The notes below the pieces were generated by a model. It was given only the letters and a program-made list of their open reading frames with translations, did no database searches and was not told where the DNA came from. DNA of 36,984 nt from JANRKF01 sp964519595 (GTDB lineage: Bacteria > Pseudomonadota > Alphaproteobacteria > Rickettsiales > SXRF01), in the NCBI GenBank assembly GCA_964519595.1, contig CAZFJN010000017.1, positions 1-36,984 of the forward strand, given 5' to 3'. A program made the translations under genes and the position numbers. Shown piece by piece: positions 17,024 to 26,571 of the stretch (the stretch's first letter is position 1; every line of letters begins with the position of its first letter).

Positions 17024-17679
17024 TGCGACAATTACTGACAAATTTCAGAACCGGACAAAAAATAAACATCAATATGATCAGCATGATCCTTGCCAATTTG
17101 CGGCAGGCTTTGCTGTTATGGCTATTTATTTTACTGTTTATCGGCGCTTTTATTCCGCTGATTTTTACCAATATAGCGCAGCTGTTTTTTCCAACCGCAG
17201 CAAGCGGCGGTTTAATTATCGAAAAAGACCAGATTGTCGGCGCAAAACTTATCGGACAGGAATTTTCCAAAAAACAATATTTCTGGGGAAGAATGTCCGC
17301 AACAACACCGCCTTACAACGCCGCCTTTTCTGCTGCTTCCAACTTCAGCATGGGAAACAGTACTTTGCTGGAACGCGCTAATGAAAGAATGGCGAATCTT
17401 CCGGCAAACAATAAAATACCATTATCTCTGGTTACTTCTTCCGCCAGCGGAATTGATCCGCATATAACGCCGCAAGCCGCTTATTTTCAAATTGAAAGAG
17501 TGGCAAAAGCCAGAAATATGCCAGCTGATTCTGTAAAAGCTCTGGTTGATGCTAATATGGAAAAACCATATCTCGGCTTAATTGGCAGTCTATATGTCAA
17601 TGTTCTTTCCTTGAATATCGCGCTTGATAAGGAACAATCTGCGGCAAGCCAGAAGATCATTCGGAAAGACAAGCCATGA
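17023..17679 (+). CDS. kdpC: Potassium-transporting ATPase subunit C (KdpC)
   Basis: The single-pass accessory subunit that raises nucleotide affinity of KdpB. It has one N-terminal membrane helix (about residues 30-52) and a periplasmic domain with the family motifs AASGGLI, KLIGQEFSKKQYFWGRMSAT and SASGIDPHITPQAAYFQIERVAKAR. At 218 residues it is longer than usual (about 190). An in-frame ATG at 17074 (MISMILANLRQ) would give a typical N-terminus, but the TAATG overlap with kdpB supports 17023. It overlaps kdpD by ATGA. Confidence 0.95.
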   Translation: MRQLLTNFRTGQKININMISMILANLRQALLLWLFILLFIGAFIPLIFTNIAQLFFPTAASGGLIIEKDQIVGAKLIGQEFSKKQYFWGRMSATTPPYNAAFSAASNFSMGNSTLLERANERMANLPANNKIPLSLVTSSASGIDPHITPQAAYFQIERVAKARNMPADSVKALVDANMEKPYLGLIGSLYVNVLSLNIALDKEQSAASQKIIRKDKP

Positions 17680-20420
17680 AATCAGATGATAAGCGCCCTG
17701 ATCCTGATGAATTACTAAGCCGGATTGAACAGGAAGAAGAGCAGGCGCGTGAGGCGCAAACCGGACGCGGCAAGCTGAAAATATTTTTTGGCGCTTGCGC
17801 CGGAGTTGGCAAAACATACGCTATGTTGTCAGCAGGAAAACAGGCACAAGCTGAAAATGTTGATGTAGTTGTAGGCCTTGTTGAAACGCACGGCAGAGAA
17901 GATACTAAACGCTTGCTGGAAGGTCTTCCGATTCTGCCGCATCGTGAAGTTTCTTATCGCGGTACGCTGATTAAAGAATTTGATCTTGATGCCGCTTTAG
18001 CGCGCAAACCACAACTTATTCTGCTCGATGAGCTGGCGCACAGCAACGCGCATGGTTCTCGTCATCCTAAACGTTGGCAGGATGTTGAAGAGCTTCTCGA
18101 CGCCGGAATCAATGTATATACCACCATAAATGTTCAACATCTGGAAAGTTTAAATGATGTTGTCGCCAGAATAACCGGCGTCTGGGTTAAGGAAACTGTC
18201 CCTGATGCAATCTTTGACAAGGCTGATGAAATATCTCTGCTTGATATTCCTTCCGAGGAACTGCTCAAACGTTTAAGCGAGGGCAAAGTATATATCGCTC
18301 CGGAAGTAAAAAAACGCGCCGCGCAGAATTTCTTCAAAAAAAGCAACCTGATTGCTCTGCGTGAGCTGGCGTTAAGGCGCACCGCCGAACGAGTCGATGC
18401 GCTAATGGATGTTTATAAAACCAAAGGCAAGGAGAATCAGGGCTGGAGCGGCGCTGATCGTATATTAGTCTGCATAGGACCTGATGCGCTTTCCACCAAG
18501 CTGGTGCGTTCGGCCAAGCGCATGGCCAGCGGCCTCAAAGCGCAATGGCTGGCTATTTACATTGAAAATGAACGCCATTTCCGCCTCAGCAAAGAAGGTC
18601 AGGAAATGGTTGAGCGCAACCTTCGTCTCGCTGACAGAATGGGCGCTGAAATTGAAATAATCCAAGGCCACAACGCCGTTGAAGACATATTATCATACGC
18701 GCGCGCTAATAATATAACTAAAATCATTGTCGGAAAAGCGGCAAAATCACGCTGGCAGGAAATAATGTACGGCACGCTGGCTGATCAGCTAATTCGTGGT
18801 TCCGGCGATATAGATATTTACGTCATAACCGGAGAAAGAGATAAAAACCATGTCCTGAAATCATTGTTATGGAGCGGACAAAGCTCCTGGCAATATTATC
18901 TTTATGCCGTTGTAGCAGTATTTATCACTACCGTTCTGATGCTGCCCTTGCGCTCAGACGTAGAGGCGATAAATCTGGCGATGATGTATTTAATCGGCGT
19001 TGTCACCATAGCTTTGCGCTTTGGACGAACTCCTTCAATTGTGGCAACTGTGGTAGCAGCACTGTGTTTTAATTTCTTTTTTATTGAACCATGGCATGAT
19101 TTCAAAGCCAGCCGCGTTGAACATATAATAACTTTCTTGGTGATGCTGATTACCGGCGTGGTAATCGGCTCGCAAACGGCGCGCTTAAGGCTGCAAGCGA
19201 TAACCGCCCGCAAGCGCGAAAAAATAACCGCGATTTTTTACGCAATGACTCGTGAACTAACCGCCAGCCGCGGCAAAGTTGTTCTCGCGCAGATTGCCGC
19301 GCGTCATGTCGCTGAAGCAATGGACAGTAATGTGTTCATCTGGCTGCCTGATGATAAAGGCCAGCTGCAAACTGTGGTAACAGAAACAGATGATGATGAC
19401 GAAAATATTGATCCGGTTCGTGAAGAAAGCGTTGCTAACTGGGCTTTTAGTCACAAACAAAGCGCCGGCTTCGGAACAGATACTTTGCCAAGCGCCAAGG
19501 CTTTATATGTGCCAATGGTCGCATCCGGCGGCATTGTCGGCGTTATTGGCGTTAGTCCGCGCAATGAACAGCTTGAATCTTATCAGACAGATTCTACAGA
19601 AACTCTTGATACTCTGGCCTTTATCGCCGCTTCCGCTCTTGAACGCGCCGCCTCTGCCGAGCTGGTTGAAAAAACCATGCTGGAAGCAGAAAGCGAAAAA
19701 CTTCGCAACATCCTGCTTTCCTCAGTTTCTCATGATCTACGCACGCCGCTGGCAGTAATAACCGGCGCAGCAAGCACTCTGCTCATTGAAAACAGCAAAA
19801 TAAGTCAGGAATATCGCCGCGAGTTATTGCGCTCAGTTCATGAAGAAGCAGCAAGATTAGCGCGCATGGTAACTAACCTGCTTGATGTTTCCAGCCTTAA
19901 ATCCGGCTCAGTGAAACTGAATAAAGAACTTTATTTTATCGAGGAATTAATTGGCTCAGCGCTGATGCGCGTTGAAAGCAAGCTGGAAAAACATCAGATT
20001 GTAACTACCATAGACCACGGCCTGCCACTAGTTCGTATGGACGGTTTATTAATCGAACAAGTTCTGATCAATCTGCTGGAAAATGTCGTTGAATACACGC
20101 CACAAGGAACAAAAGTTGAAATATCCGCTTATATTCGCAAGCCAGATTTGCATGTGGTAATTACCGATAACGGACCAGGAATTCCTAAAGGCGAAGAAGA
20201 AAAGATCTTTGATAAGTTCTACGGCGCAGAACGCAACAACGGCAATGGTAATGGCAACGGCAAAAGCGATAATAAAGCAGAGCATAAAGGCGGCCTAGGC
20301 CTTGCCATCTGCCGCGGAATTATCAATGCACATGATGGAAAAATCTGGGCGCAGAACGCAGCGGAAGGAAAAGGCGCAATTTTCACATTTACATTACCGC
20401 TCAAAAACGACGAAGAATAA
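17676..20420 (+). CDS. kdpD: Potassium/turgor sensor histidine kinase KdpD
   Basis: A 914-residue sensor with the full KdpD layout. The N-terminal KdpD domain (about 28-240) has Walker A GACAGVGKTYAM and a LLDELAHSN segment. A universal-stress-protein-like domain (about 255-380) follows, then four membrane helices (about 405-505), a GAF-like region (about 530-660), HisKA with H686 in SVSHDLRTPL, and HATPase (DNGPGIP, GGLGLAI). The ATP lid contains an Asn/Gly-repeat insertion (NNGNGNGNGK) before GGLGLAI. The start overlaps kdpC by ATGA. No kdpE follows: the next gene is rpoZ on the other strand. Confidence 0.96.
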   Translation: MKSDDKRPDPDELLSRIEQEEEQAREAQTGRGKLKIFFGACAGVGKTYAMLSAGKQAQAENVDVVVGLVETHGREDTKRLLEGLPILPHREVSYRGTLIKEFDLDAALARKPQLILLDELAHSNAHGSRHPKRWQDVEELLDAGINVYTTINVQHLESLNDVVARITGVWVKETVPDAIFDKADEISLLDIPSEELLKRLSEGKVYIAPEVKKRAAQNFFKKSNLIALRELALRRTAERVDALMDVYKTKGKENQGWSGADRILVCIGPDALSTKLVRSAKRMASGLKAQWLAIYIENERHFRLSKEGQEMVERNLRLADRMGAEIEIIQGHNAVEDILSYARANNITKIIVGKAAKSRWQEIMYGTLADQLIRGSGDIDIYVITGERDKNHVLKSLLWSGQSSWQYYLYAVVAVFITTVLMLPLRSDVEAINLAMMYLIGVVTIALRFGRTPSIVATVVAALCFNFFFIEPWHDFKASRVEHIITFLVMLITGVVIGSQTARLRLQAITARKREKITAIFYAMTRELTASRGKVVLAQIAARHVAEAMDSNVFIWLPDDKGQLQTVVTETDDDDENIDPVREESVANWAFSHKQSAGFGTDTLPSAKALYVPMVASGGIVGVIGVSPRNEQLESYQTDSTETLDTLAFIAASALERAASAELVEKTMLEAESEKLRNILLSSVSHDLRTPLAVITGAASTLLIENSKISQEYRRELLRSVHEEAARLARMVTNLLDVSSLKSGSVKLNKELYFIEELIGSALMRVESKLEKHQIVTTIDHGLPLVRMDGLLIEQVLINLLENVVEYTPQGTKVEISAYIRKPDLHVVITDNGPGIPKGEEEKIFDKFYGAERNNGNGNGNGKSDNKAEHKGGLGLAICRGIINAHDGKIWAQNAAEGKGAIFTFTLPLKNDEE

Positions 20421-20462
20421 AGCTTAAGAATAAAGCTATAAATCACACAATAATATATTCTG

Positions 20463-20897
20463 CTAATCTTCGTTCGCCACATCGTCGCCGCCAAAAGCCA
20501 TATTGGCAGAGCTTTCCTTATCAGCTTCCACATCATCATCGTCATCAGCCGCAGCCGAGCTATTGCCGCGTGAATCGCTGATATGCTGCGCGGCTTCTTT
20601 AAACGCTTCTTCAACGTCTGCTGCTATTTCCTCGCCGGAGACCAGAAGCTTCTGATCAGATATATCAGATACTGGCTTTTTAAAGAAACTCTGAATAAGA
20701 TTATCCTCAAGCTGGCCAAGATCAATTGTTTTATCCGCTATTTCGCGCAGTGAAACCACAGAATCCTTGTCGTTGTCACGCTCAACCGTTATCGGATTGC
20801 CAACGCTGATCTGCTTGGCGCGTTGCGAGGCCAGCAAAACCAGATCAAAACGGTTAGGAACTTCCTGAATACAATCTTCAACTGTTACACGCGCCAT
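20463..20897 (-). CDS. rpoZ: RNA polymerase omega subunit
   Basis: A 144-residue omega subunit that helps assemble beta-prime into RNA polymerase and takes part in ppGpp binding in many proteobacteria. The conserved start MARVTVEDCIQEVPNRFDLVLLASQRAKQI is followed by the short family core to about residue 70. The C-terminal half is an acidic extension with DDDDDVEADKE, ending FGGDDVANED, longer than the E. coli protein (91 residues) but of a kind seen in alphaproteobacteria. It is divergent from lipA across 105 bases; AGGAG is visible just upstream of its ATG. Confidence 0.95.
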   Translation of the reverse strand: MARVTVEDCIQEVPNRFDLVLLASQRAKQISVGNPITVERDNDKDSVVSLREIADKTIDLGQLEDNLIQSFFKKPVSDISDQKLLVSGEEIAADVEEAFKEAAQHISDSRGNSSAAADDDDDVEADKESSANMAFGGDDVANED

Positions 20898-21002
20898 AAA
20901 ATCTCCTAAGAAAATTCTGTATTTTTCGAGGGAAACAGTCTATAAGACTCTTTCCTGATAAACACAAGCTTTTTTACAATAATTCTTTCCAGTTTTTATC
21001 CA

Positions 21003-21920
21003 ATGGCCGAATTGCACAATCTTCTGAAAGAAAACAATAAAAAACTCGCCAAGCCGGACTGGATAAGGGTTAAAGCGCCTAATTCTCGTGAATTTCACGC
21101 CACTCGTGAGGTGATTCACAAGCTGAAACTCAGCACTGTCTGCGAAGAAGCCGCCTGCCCTAATATCGGCGAATGCTGGAAACAAAAACACGCAACTGTC
21201 ATGATAATGGGCGATACATGCACACGCGCCTGCGCCTTCTGCAACGTAAAAACCGGCGTTCCCGGCGCGCTTAATCCGCATGAGCCGGATAATCTGGCGC
21301 AAGCTGTTTCCGAACTGGGACTTAAGCATGTGGTAATCACCTCGGTTGATCGTGATGATCTGGAAGATGGCGGCGCTTCTCATTTCGCTGCCTGCATTGC
21401 CAAGCTGCGCCTTTACGCGCCGGAAACAACTATAGAAGTTCTGACGCCGGATTTTCTGCGTAAGGAACACGGAATTCCAATTGTGGTTGCCGCTCGTCCT
21501 GATGTTTACAACCATAATATAGAAACCGTACCACGCCTTTACAAAACCATTCGTCCCGGCGCGCGCTATTTTAATTCACTACATCTGCTCAAAACCGTAA
21601 AACAGCTTGATCCGGCAATATTTACTAAATCCGGCATCATGGTCGGACTTGGCGAAAGCAAAGACGAAGTGTTGCAAGTTATGGACGATCTACGCAGCGC
21701 TGAGGTTGATTTTATGACCATAGGACAATATCTTCAACCAACTCCTGCTCATGCGCCGGTTGATCGTTTTGTAACTCCTGATGAATTTGATTATTATGCT
21801 CGTCAGGCCAAAGCCAAAGGCTTCTTAATGGTCGCCAGCAGCCCGCTGACACGCAGCTCCTACCACGCCGGAGAAGATTTTGCCGCGCTTAAAGCCGCAC
21901 GTGAAAGCAGCATTCAATGA
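21003..21920 (+). CDS. lipA: Lipoyl synthase
   Basis: A radical-SAM enzyme that inserts two sulfurs into the octanoyl group on lipoyl domains of 2-oxoacid dehydrogenases and the glycine cleavage system. The 305-residue protein binds two 4Fe-4S clusters: the auxiliary cluster by C47, C52 and C58 (CEEAACPNIGEC), and the radical-SAM cluster by C73, C77 and C80 (CTRACAFC). The C-terminal RSSYHAGEDF carries the conserved Ser that ligates the auxiliary cluster. The length is typical. No clear ribosome binding site precedes the ATG. It overlaps the next gene by ATGA. Confidence 0.97.
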   Translation: MAELHNLLKENNKKLAKPDWIRVKAPNSREFHATREVIHKLKLSTVCEEAACPNIGECWKQKHATVMIMGDTCTRACAFCNVKTGVPGALNPHEPDNLAQAVSELGLKHVVITSVDRDDLEDGGASHFAACIAKLRLYAPETTIEVLTPDFLRKEHGIPIVVAARPDVYNHNIETVPRLYKTIRPGARYFNSLHLLKTVKQLDPAIFTKSGIMVGLGESKDEVLQVMDDLRSAEVDFMTIGQYLQPTPAHAPVDRFVTPDEFDYYARQAKAKGFLMVASSPLTRSSYHAGEDFAALKAARESSIQ

Positions 21921-22321
21921 TCTCATTGCGGAAATTATGTTTTTTGCTGCTGCTATTGCCGATTGTACTGCCTTTGCTGATTATTTTATTGCACAATATA
22001 GTTAGAATTCCTGGCTTGTTTATTTTTGTAGCGTCTTTATTCACAGCTGGTATTCAATATTCATTATTTGCCATTGGAATTGCCTGCTGGTGGAGAAAAA
22101 AACCACTGAATTTTATCCGCCGCTCAAGCCTGCTGCTGCCGTTGTTATTTCTGCCTATTATGCTTATTGGCTTTGTTGTTATATCCTCTAAAATAATCTC
22201 CACAAACACCATATTGGCTATTGTGGCAATTAGCATCACAATTGGCTATTTTTATGTCGCATTAGCACATCTTACGCTGTGGCTTTGCTTAAAAACCGGC
22301 CTTGCAAAACGGCCTGAATAA
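21917..22321 (+). CDS. Small four-helix membrane protein, unknown
   Basis: A 134-residue hydrophobic protein that I do not recognise. Four membrane helices are predicted by eye, at about 7-30, 33-55, 73-93 and 99-125, with basic loops (WWRKKP, RRSS) that probably face the cytoplasm. Its ATG overlaps the lipA stop (ATGA), so it is probably co-translated with lipA. A partial duplication TAATGGCGTTTTTAG follows its stop codon twice in tandem (about 22331-22360). Confidence 0.7.
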   Translation: MISLRKLCFLLLLLPIVLPLLIILLHNIVRIPGLFIFVASLFTAGIQYSLFAIGIACWWRKKPLNFIRRSSLLLPLLFLPIMLIGFVVISSKIISTNTILAIVAISITIGYFYVALAHLTLWLCLKTGLAKRPE

Positions 22322-22435
22322 ATTATTGCTAATGGCGTTTTTAGTAATGGCGTTTTTAGTTGATTTATTTGTTGTTTTACACTCTTCTGGAATGCTAAAT
22401 ATATGTAATTAATATATGTAAAGAATGCACAATAT

Positions 22436-23965
22436 ATGGAAAGAATTATAATTTTTGATACGACGCTGCGTGATGGTGAACAATCGCCAGGCATGAGCAT
22501 GAATATAGAAGAAAAACTTCTGGTTGCTGAGGCGCTGGAAGCAATGGGCGTTGACGTTATCGAGGCCGGTTTTGCCATGGCCAGCCAAGGCGATTTTGAT
22601 TCCGTTCAGGCAATTGCCGGAAAAATAAAAAACGCCGTAGTTTGTTCACTGGCGCGCGCTAAATCCGCGGATATTGAACGCGCTGCTGAGGCTCTTAAAC
22701 CAGCGCGGCAAAAACGTATTCACACTTTCATGTCCACCAGCGACATTCATCTTCAACATCAATATCGCATTGGACAAAGCGAATGTTTAAAAATGATCGA
22801 AGACAGCGTGAAGCTAGCGCGTAAATATACAGATAATGTTGAATGGAGCGCTATGGACGCCACGCGCACAGAGCGCGAATTTCTAGCCAGATGCGTTGAG
22901 CTGGCGGTTAATTGCGGCGCTAATACAGTCAATATTCCTGATACGGTCGGCTATGCCACTCCTGATGATTACGGCGCTTTAATTGCTTATCTGAAAAATA
23001 ATGTGCCAAATATAGATAAGGCGATTATTTCCACACATTGCCAGAATGATCTCGGACTGGCCACCGCCAATAGCCTCGCCGCAATCAGAAATGGCGCCAG
23101 GCAGATTGAATGCACTATCAACGGCATCGGCGAACGCGCTGGCAATACCGCGCTCGAAGAGGTGGTAATGGCGATTAAAACGCGCAAGGATATATATCCT
23201 TATGAATGCGCGGTTGATTCAACGCACATCATCAGAACTTCCAAACTGATTCAGAGCATAACCGGCGCGATGGTTCAAGTTAATAAGGCAATTGTCGGCG
23301 CTAACGCTTTCGCGCATGAATCAGGGATTCATCAGGACGGCGTTCTTAAACATGCCGGAACTTATGAAATAATGACGCCGGAATCAGTAGGGCTTAGCAA
23401 ATCGAACCTGGTTTTAGGCAAACATTCTGGCCGCGCGGCATTTCGTGATAAGCTGGCTAGCCTTGATATATCTCTTGGCGATAATGCTTTTGAAGATGCT
23501 TTTATTCGTTTCAAAAATCTCGCCGATAAAAAGAAAAATGTCTTTGATGAAGATATTTTCGCGCTGCTTGATTCCGAATCGCGCGCTGATGACGCGATAC
23601 AGCTTGAATCATTATACATAACCTGCGGAACAGTAGGACCACAAACCGCAATGCTGGCGCTGCGCGTTGATGATGAAATACGCCGCGCCACCGTTGAAGG
23701 CAGCGGCCCGATTGACGCGGCATTTAATGCAATCCGCGCTTTAGTTCCGCATGAAGCCAAGCTGATTTTATATCAGGTAAATGCCATCACCGAGGATACA
23801 GACGCGCAAGCCGAGGTAAATGTAAGGCTTGAAACAGCAGAAAACAGAATAATCAACGGCAATGGCAGCGATGTAGACACGCTGGTAGCCTCAGTCAAAG
23901 CCTACTTAAGCGCACTCTGCAAACTAAAAACCCTGCAAGCCAGACTAAACATCAATTGCGGATAG
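22436..23965 (+). CDS. leuA: 2-isopropylmalate synthase
   Basis: The first committed enzyme of leucine synthesis, condensing acetyl-CoA with 2-oxoisovalerate. The 509-residue protein has an HMGL-like TIM barrel (about 1-280) with DTTLRDGEQSPG and the metal-binding STHCQNDLGLA. A linker (HESGIHQDGVLKH) and the C-terminal LeuA allosteric domain (about 360-505, leucine feedback) follow. The length matches the bacterial long form. It stands alone, with leuB/C/D not nearby, and converges with maeB across 40 bases. Confidence 0.95.
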   Translation: MERIIIFDTTLRDGEQSPGMSMNIEEKLLVAEALEAMGVDVIEAGFAMASQGDFDSVQAIAGKIKNAVVCSLARAKSADIERAAEALKPARQKRIHTFMSTSDIHLQHQYRIGQSECLKMIEDSVKLARKYTDNVEWSAMDATRTEREFLARCVELAVNCGANTVNIPDTVGYATPDDYGALIAYLKNNVPNIDKAIISTHCQNDLGLATANSLAAIRNGARQIECTINGIGERAGNTALEEVVMAIKTRKDIYPYECAVDSTHIIRTSKLIQSITGAMVQVNKAIVGANAFAHESGIHQDGVLKHAGTYEIMTPESVGLSKSNLVLGKHSGRAAFRDKLASLDISLGDNAFEDAFIRFKNLADKKKNVFDEDIFALLDSESRADDAIQLESLYITCGTVGPQTAMLALRVDDEIRRATVEGSGPIDAAFNAIRALVPHEAKLILYQVNAITEDTDAQAEVNVRLETAENRIINGNGSDVDTLVASVKAYLSALCKLKTLQARLNINCG

Positions 23966-24005
23966 TTAATCATCTGTTTTTACAGAAAATTTCACAAGTC
24001 TTTTA

Positions 24006-26315
24006 TCAACCGCGTTTTGATTTTCTGATTGTTGGTTTTTCTGTTTCTTTTTCCTCCACGGCGCTTACGGCAGCGATTGCCGCGAGATTTAGAATTTCTG
24101 ACACTGTTGCGCTCATTGGCACGATCTGCGCCGGCTTGGCAAGTCCGCACAGAATTGGGCCAATTGCTACGCCGTCAGACAGCTCTTGCAACATGGTTGA
24201 AGCGATATTGGCGGAATGCAATGCTGGCATTATCAGAATATTCGCCGTATCCGACAAGCGGCAGAACGGATAAAGCGCGATCATTTCCTTATTCAGCGCC
24301 ACATCAGCAGACATTTCGCCATCATATTCAAAATCAACTTGCATTTCATCGAGAACTTTCACTGCCTCACGAATACGTGCTGATTTTTCGCGCATCGGAT
24401 TGCCGAAAGTTGAATAAGACAGAAGCGCCACACGCGGCTCATGTCCCATGCGGCGGGCTTTTTCAGCAGTTCTTACCGCAATATGCGCGAGCTGCTCCGG
24501 AGTTGGCAGCTCTAAAACTGTAGTATCAGACATGAATAAGGTTTTGCCTTTGGCAACGATCATTGAAACGCCAAACAGCAGCTCATTTTCCTTAGTGTCG
24601 ATAACTTTGCAGATATTGTCGAAAGAAACATGATAATTGCGCGTAACTCCGGTGATCAGCGCATCACCATGACCGCTTGCCAACATGCAGCTGGCGAAAA
24701 TATCGCGGTCATTTTTCACCATTCTGGCAACATCGCGGTATAAATAACCAATGCGCTGCAGACGTGGATAAAGATAATCAATATATTGCTCAACATTGTC
24801 GCTGACTGCGGCATTGGCGATTTCAATGCCTTTTTCCTCAACGCCCATTTTCTTCATTAATTCACGAACTTTTTCCACTCTGCCAACCAGAATCGGAACA
24901 CCATAACCATTATCGCGCCATTGCACAGCGCAGCGAATGATTTTTTCTTCTTCACCTTCGGCGAAAATAAGCCGCTGCGGATTTGCGCGCACACGATCAA
25001 AAATCTGCTGCATTGAGTTAGCAGTAGGATCACGCCGCGCCGCCAGCTCTTTTTTATAAGCGGCAATATCAGTAATCGGCTTGCGCGCAACTCCTGTTTT
25101 CATCGCCGCCTGCGCTACCGCCACTGGAACAGTTGTCATCAGCCGCGGATCAAAAGGCGCTGGAATTATATAATCCGGACCATATTCCATTTTCCGCCCT
25201 TTATAAGCAGCAGAAACTTCTTCCGGAACATCTTCCCGCGCCAGCGCCGCAATAGCCTCAGCGGCAGCTACTTTCATCTCCTCGTTGATCTGCGAAGCGC
25301 GACAATCAAGCGCGCCACGGAAAATATACGGAAAGCCCATTACATTATTAACCTGATTCGCATAATCGCTGCGGCCGGTCGCAATTATCGCATCCTTACG
25401 CACCGAGCGAACTTCTTCCGGCGTTATTTCCGGATCAGGATTCGCCATCGCAAAAATAATCGGATTTTTTGCCATGCTGGCGACCATTTCCTTGGAAACC
25501 GCATTTTTTCCGGCAAGTCCCATAAACATATCCGCACCTTTCATAGCATCAGCAAGGCTACGTTTATTGGTTTTTACCGCATGAGCGGATTTCCATTGAT
25601 TCATTCCCTCAGTGCGCCCTTCGTAAATCACGCCGGTTTTATCAACCAGCAAAGCATTTTCATGCTTTATTCCCATGCGTTTTATTAATTCAAGACAAGC
25701 AATTCCCGCCGAGCCAGCGCCAAGAACAACCACTTTGATGTCTTTTAATTTGCGGCCGGTTAAATGCGCGGCGTTGATAAGGCCGGCGGCGACTATTATC
25801 GCCGTTCCATGCTGATCATCATGGAATACCGGAATGTCCATCGTATCACGCAAACGCTGTTCAATCACAAAACATTCCGGCGCGGCAATATCTTCCAGAT
25901 TAATACCGCCCCAGCTTGGTCCAAGCAGCTTTACGCAATTGACAAATTCATCAACGTCAGTCGTATCAACTTCAATATCAATACAGTCAATATCAGCAAA
26001 ACGTTTAAATAAAATCGCCTTGCCTTCCATAACCGGCTTACTCGCCAGCGCGCCAAGATTGCCCAGCCCTAAAACCGCCGTGCCATTGGAAATAACCGCA
26101 ACAAAATTGCCGCGCGAAGTATATTCATAAGCAGTCTCCGGATTTTTCTGAATCGCCAGACATGGAACAGCAACGCCAGGAGAATAACCAAGCGACAAAT
26201 CGCGCTGAGTCATCAGCGGCTTGGTAGGCAGAATTGATATTTTCCCCGGCTGCCCTTCGGCATGATAAGCCAAAGCTTCCGCATCAGTTATAGGCTCTTT
26301 TTCGTATTTGCTCAT
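24006..26315 (-). CDS. maeB: NADP-dependent malic enzyme with phosphotransacetylase-like domain (MaeB type)
   Basis: Oxidatively decarboxylates malate to pyruvate, usually making NADPH. The 769-residue protein matches the long MaeB form (E. coli 759). The malic-enzyme N-terminal domain (about 15-160) has SLGYSPGVAVP and VLGLGNLGALASKPVMEGKAILFK. The NAD(P)-binding domain (about 165-400) has VVLGAGSAGIACLELI. The C-terminal part (about 430-750) is phosphotransacetylase-like (RLIFAEGEEEKIIRCA, VALLSYSTFGNP); in this family it is regulatory and senses acetyl-CoA rather than working as a full enzyme. It converges with leuA. Confidence 0.96.
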   Translation of the reverse strand: MSKYEKEPITDAEALAYHAEGQPGKISILPTKPLMTQRDLSLGYSPGVAVPCLAIQKNPETAYEYTSRGNFVAVISNGTAVLGLGNLGALASKPVMEGKAILFKRFADIDCIDIEVDTTDVDEFVNCVKLLGPSWGGINLEDIAAPECFVIEQRLRDTMDIPVFHDDQHGTAIIVAAGLINAAHLTGRKLKDIKVVVLGAGSAGIACLELIKRMGIKHENALLVDKTGVIYEGRTEGMNQWKSAHAVKTNKRSLADAMKGADMFMGLAGKNAVSKEMVASMAKNPIIFAMANPDPEITPEEVRSVRKDAIIATGRSDYANQVNNVMGFPYIFRGALDCRASQINEEMKVAAAEAIAALAREDVPEEVSAAYKGRKMEYGPDYIIPAPFDPRLMTTVPVAVAQAAMKTGVARKPITDIAAYKKELAARRDPTANSMQQIFDRVRANPQRLIFAEGEEEKIIRCAVQWRDNGYGVPILVGRVEKVRELMKKMGVEEKGIEIANAAVSDNVEQYIDYLYPRLQRIGYLYRDVARMVKNDRDIFASCMLASGHGDALITGVTRNYHVSFDNICKVIDTKENELLFGVSMIVAKGKTLFMSDTTVLELPTPEQLAHIAVRTAEKARRMGHEPRVALLSYSTFGNPMREKSARIREAVKVLDEMQVDFEYDGEMSADVALNKEMIALYPFCRLSDTANILIMPALHSANIASTMLQELSDGVAIGPILCGLAKPAQIVPMSATVSEILNLAAIAAVSAVEEKETEKPTIRKSKRG

Positions 26316-26571
26316 GATTTCTCCACATGATAGCTAAATAATAGCCAAATGCTGCAATGCAGCATAAGCGCATGAATTATAATATAAATTATAAGAAGAA
26401 ATCCTTCTCCCACATCAAAGCCCCTAATGCAAGAGCTTTTTGCAGATAAATATTTATGTAATATTTATAAACCATATTTATATAACCATTGATAAGAAAT
26501 ATTTTAGCGCATAGTATTTGTTTTGTTTGTTTTGTTTGTTTTGTTTTTTATGGTGGTTTGGTTTTAGTATT
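26316..26571. other. Intergenic maeB-folE region with a 9-bp tandem repeat
   Basis: A divergent, AT-rich region of 256 bases without a supported gene. TTTGTTTTG occurs three times in perfect tandem (26517-26543) just upstream of folE. A frame open through the repeat, starting with TTG at 26518, would add CLFCLFCFLWW-like residues to FolE, which is not family-like. I see no convincing promoter or terminator. Confidence 0.65.

Noticed and set aside
20940..21515. A 191-codon open frame antisense to lipA
   Set aside because: It mirrors a well-supported lipA gene, has no recognisable domain and no independent start signal.
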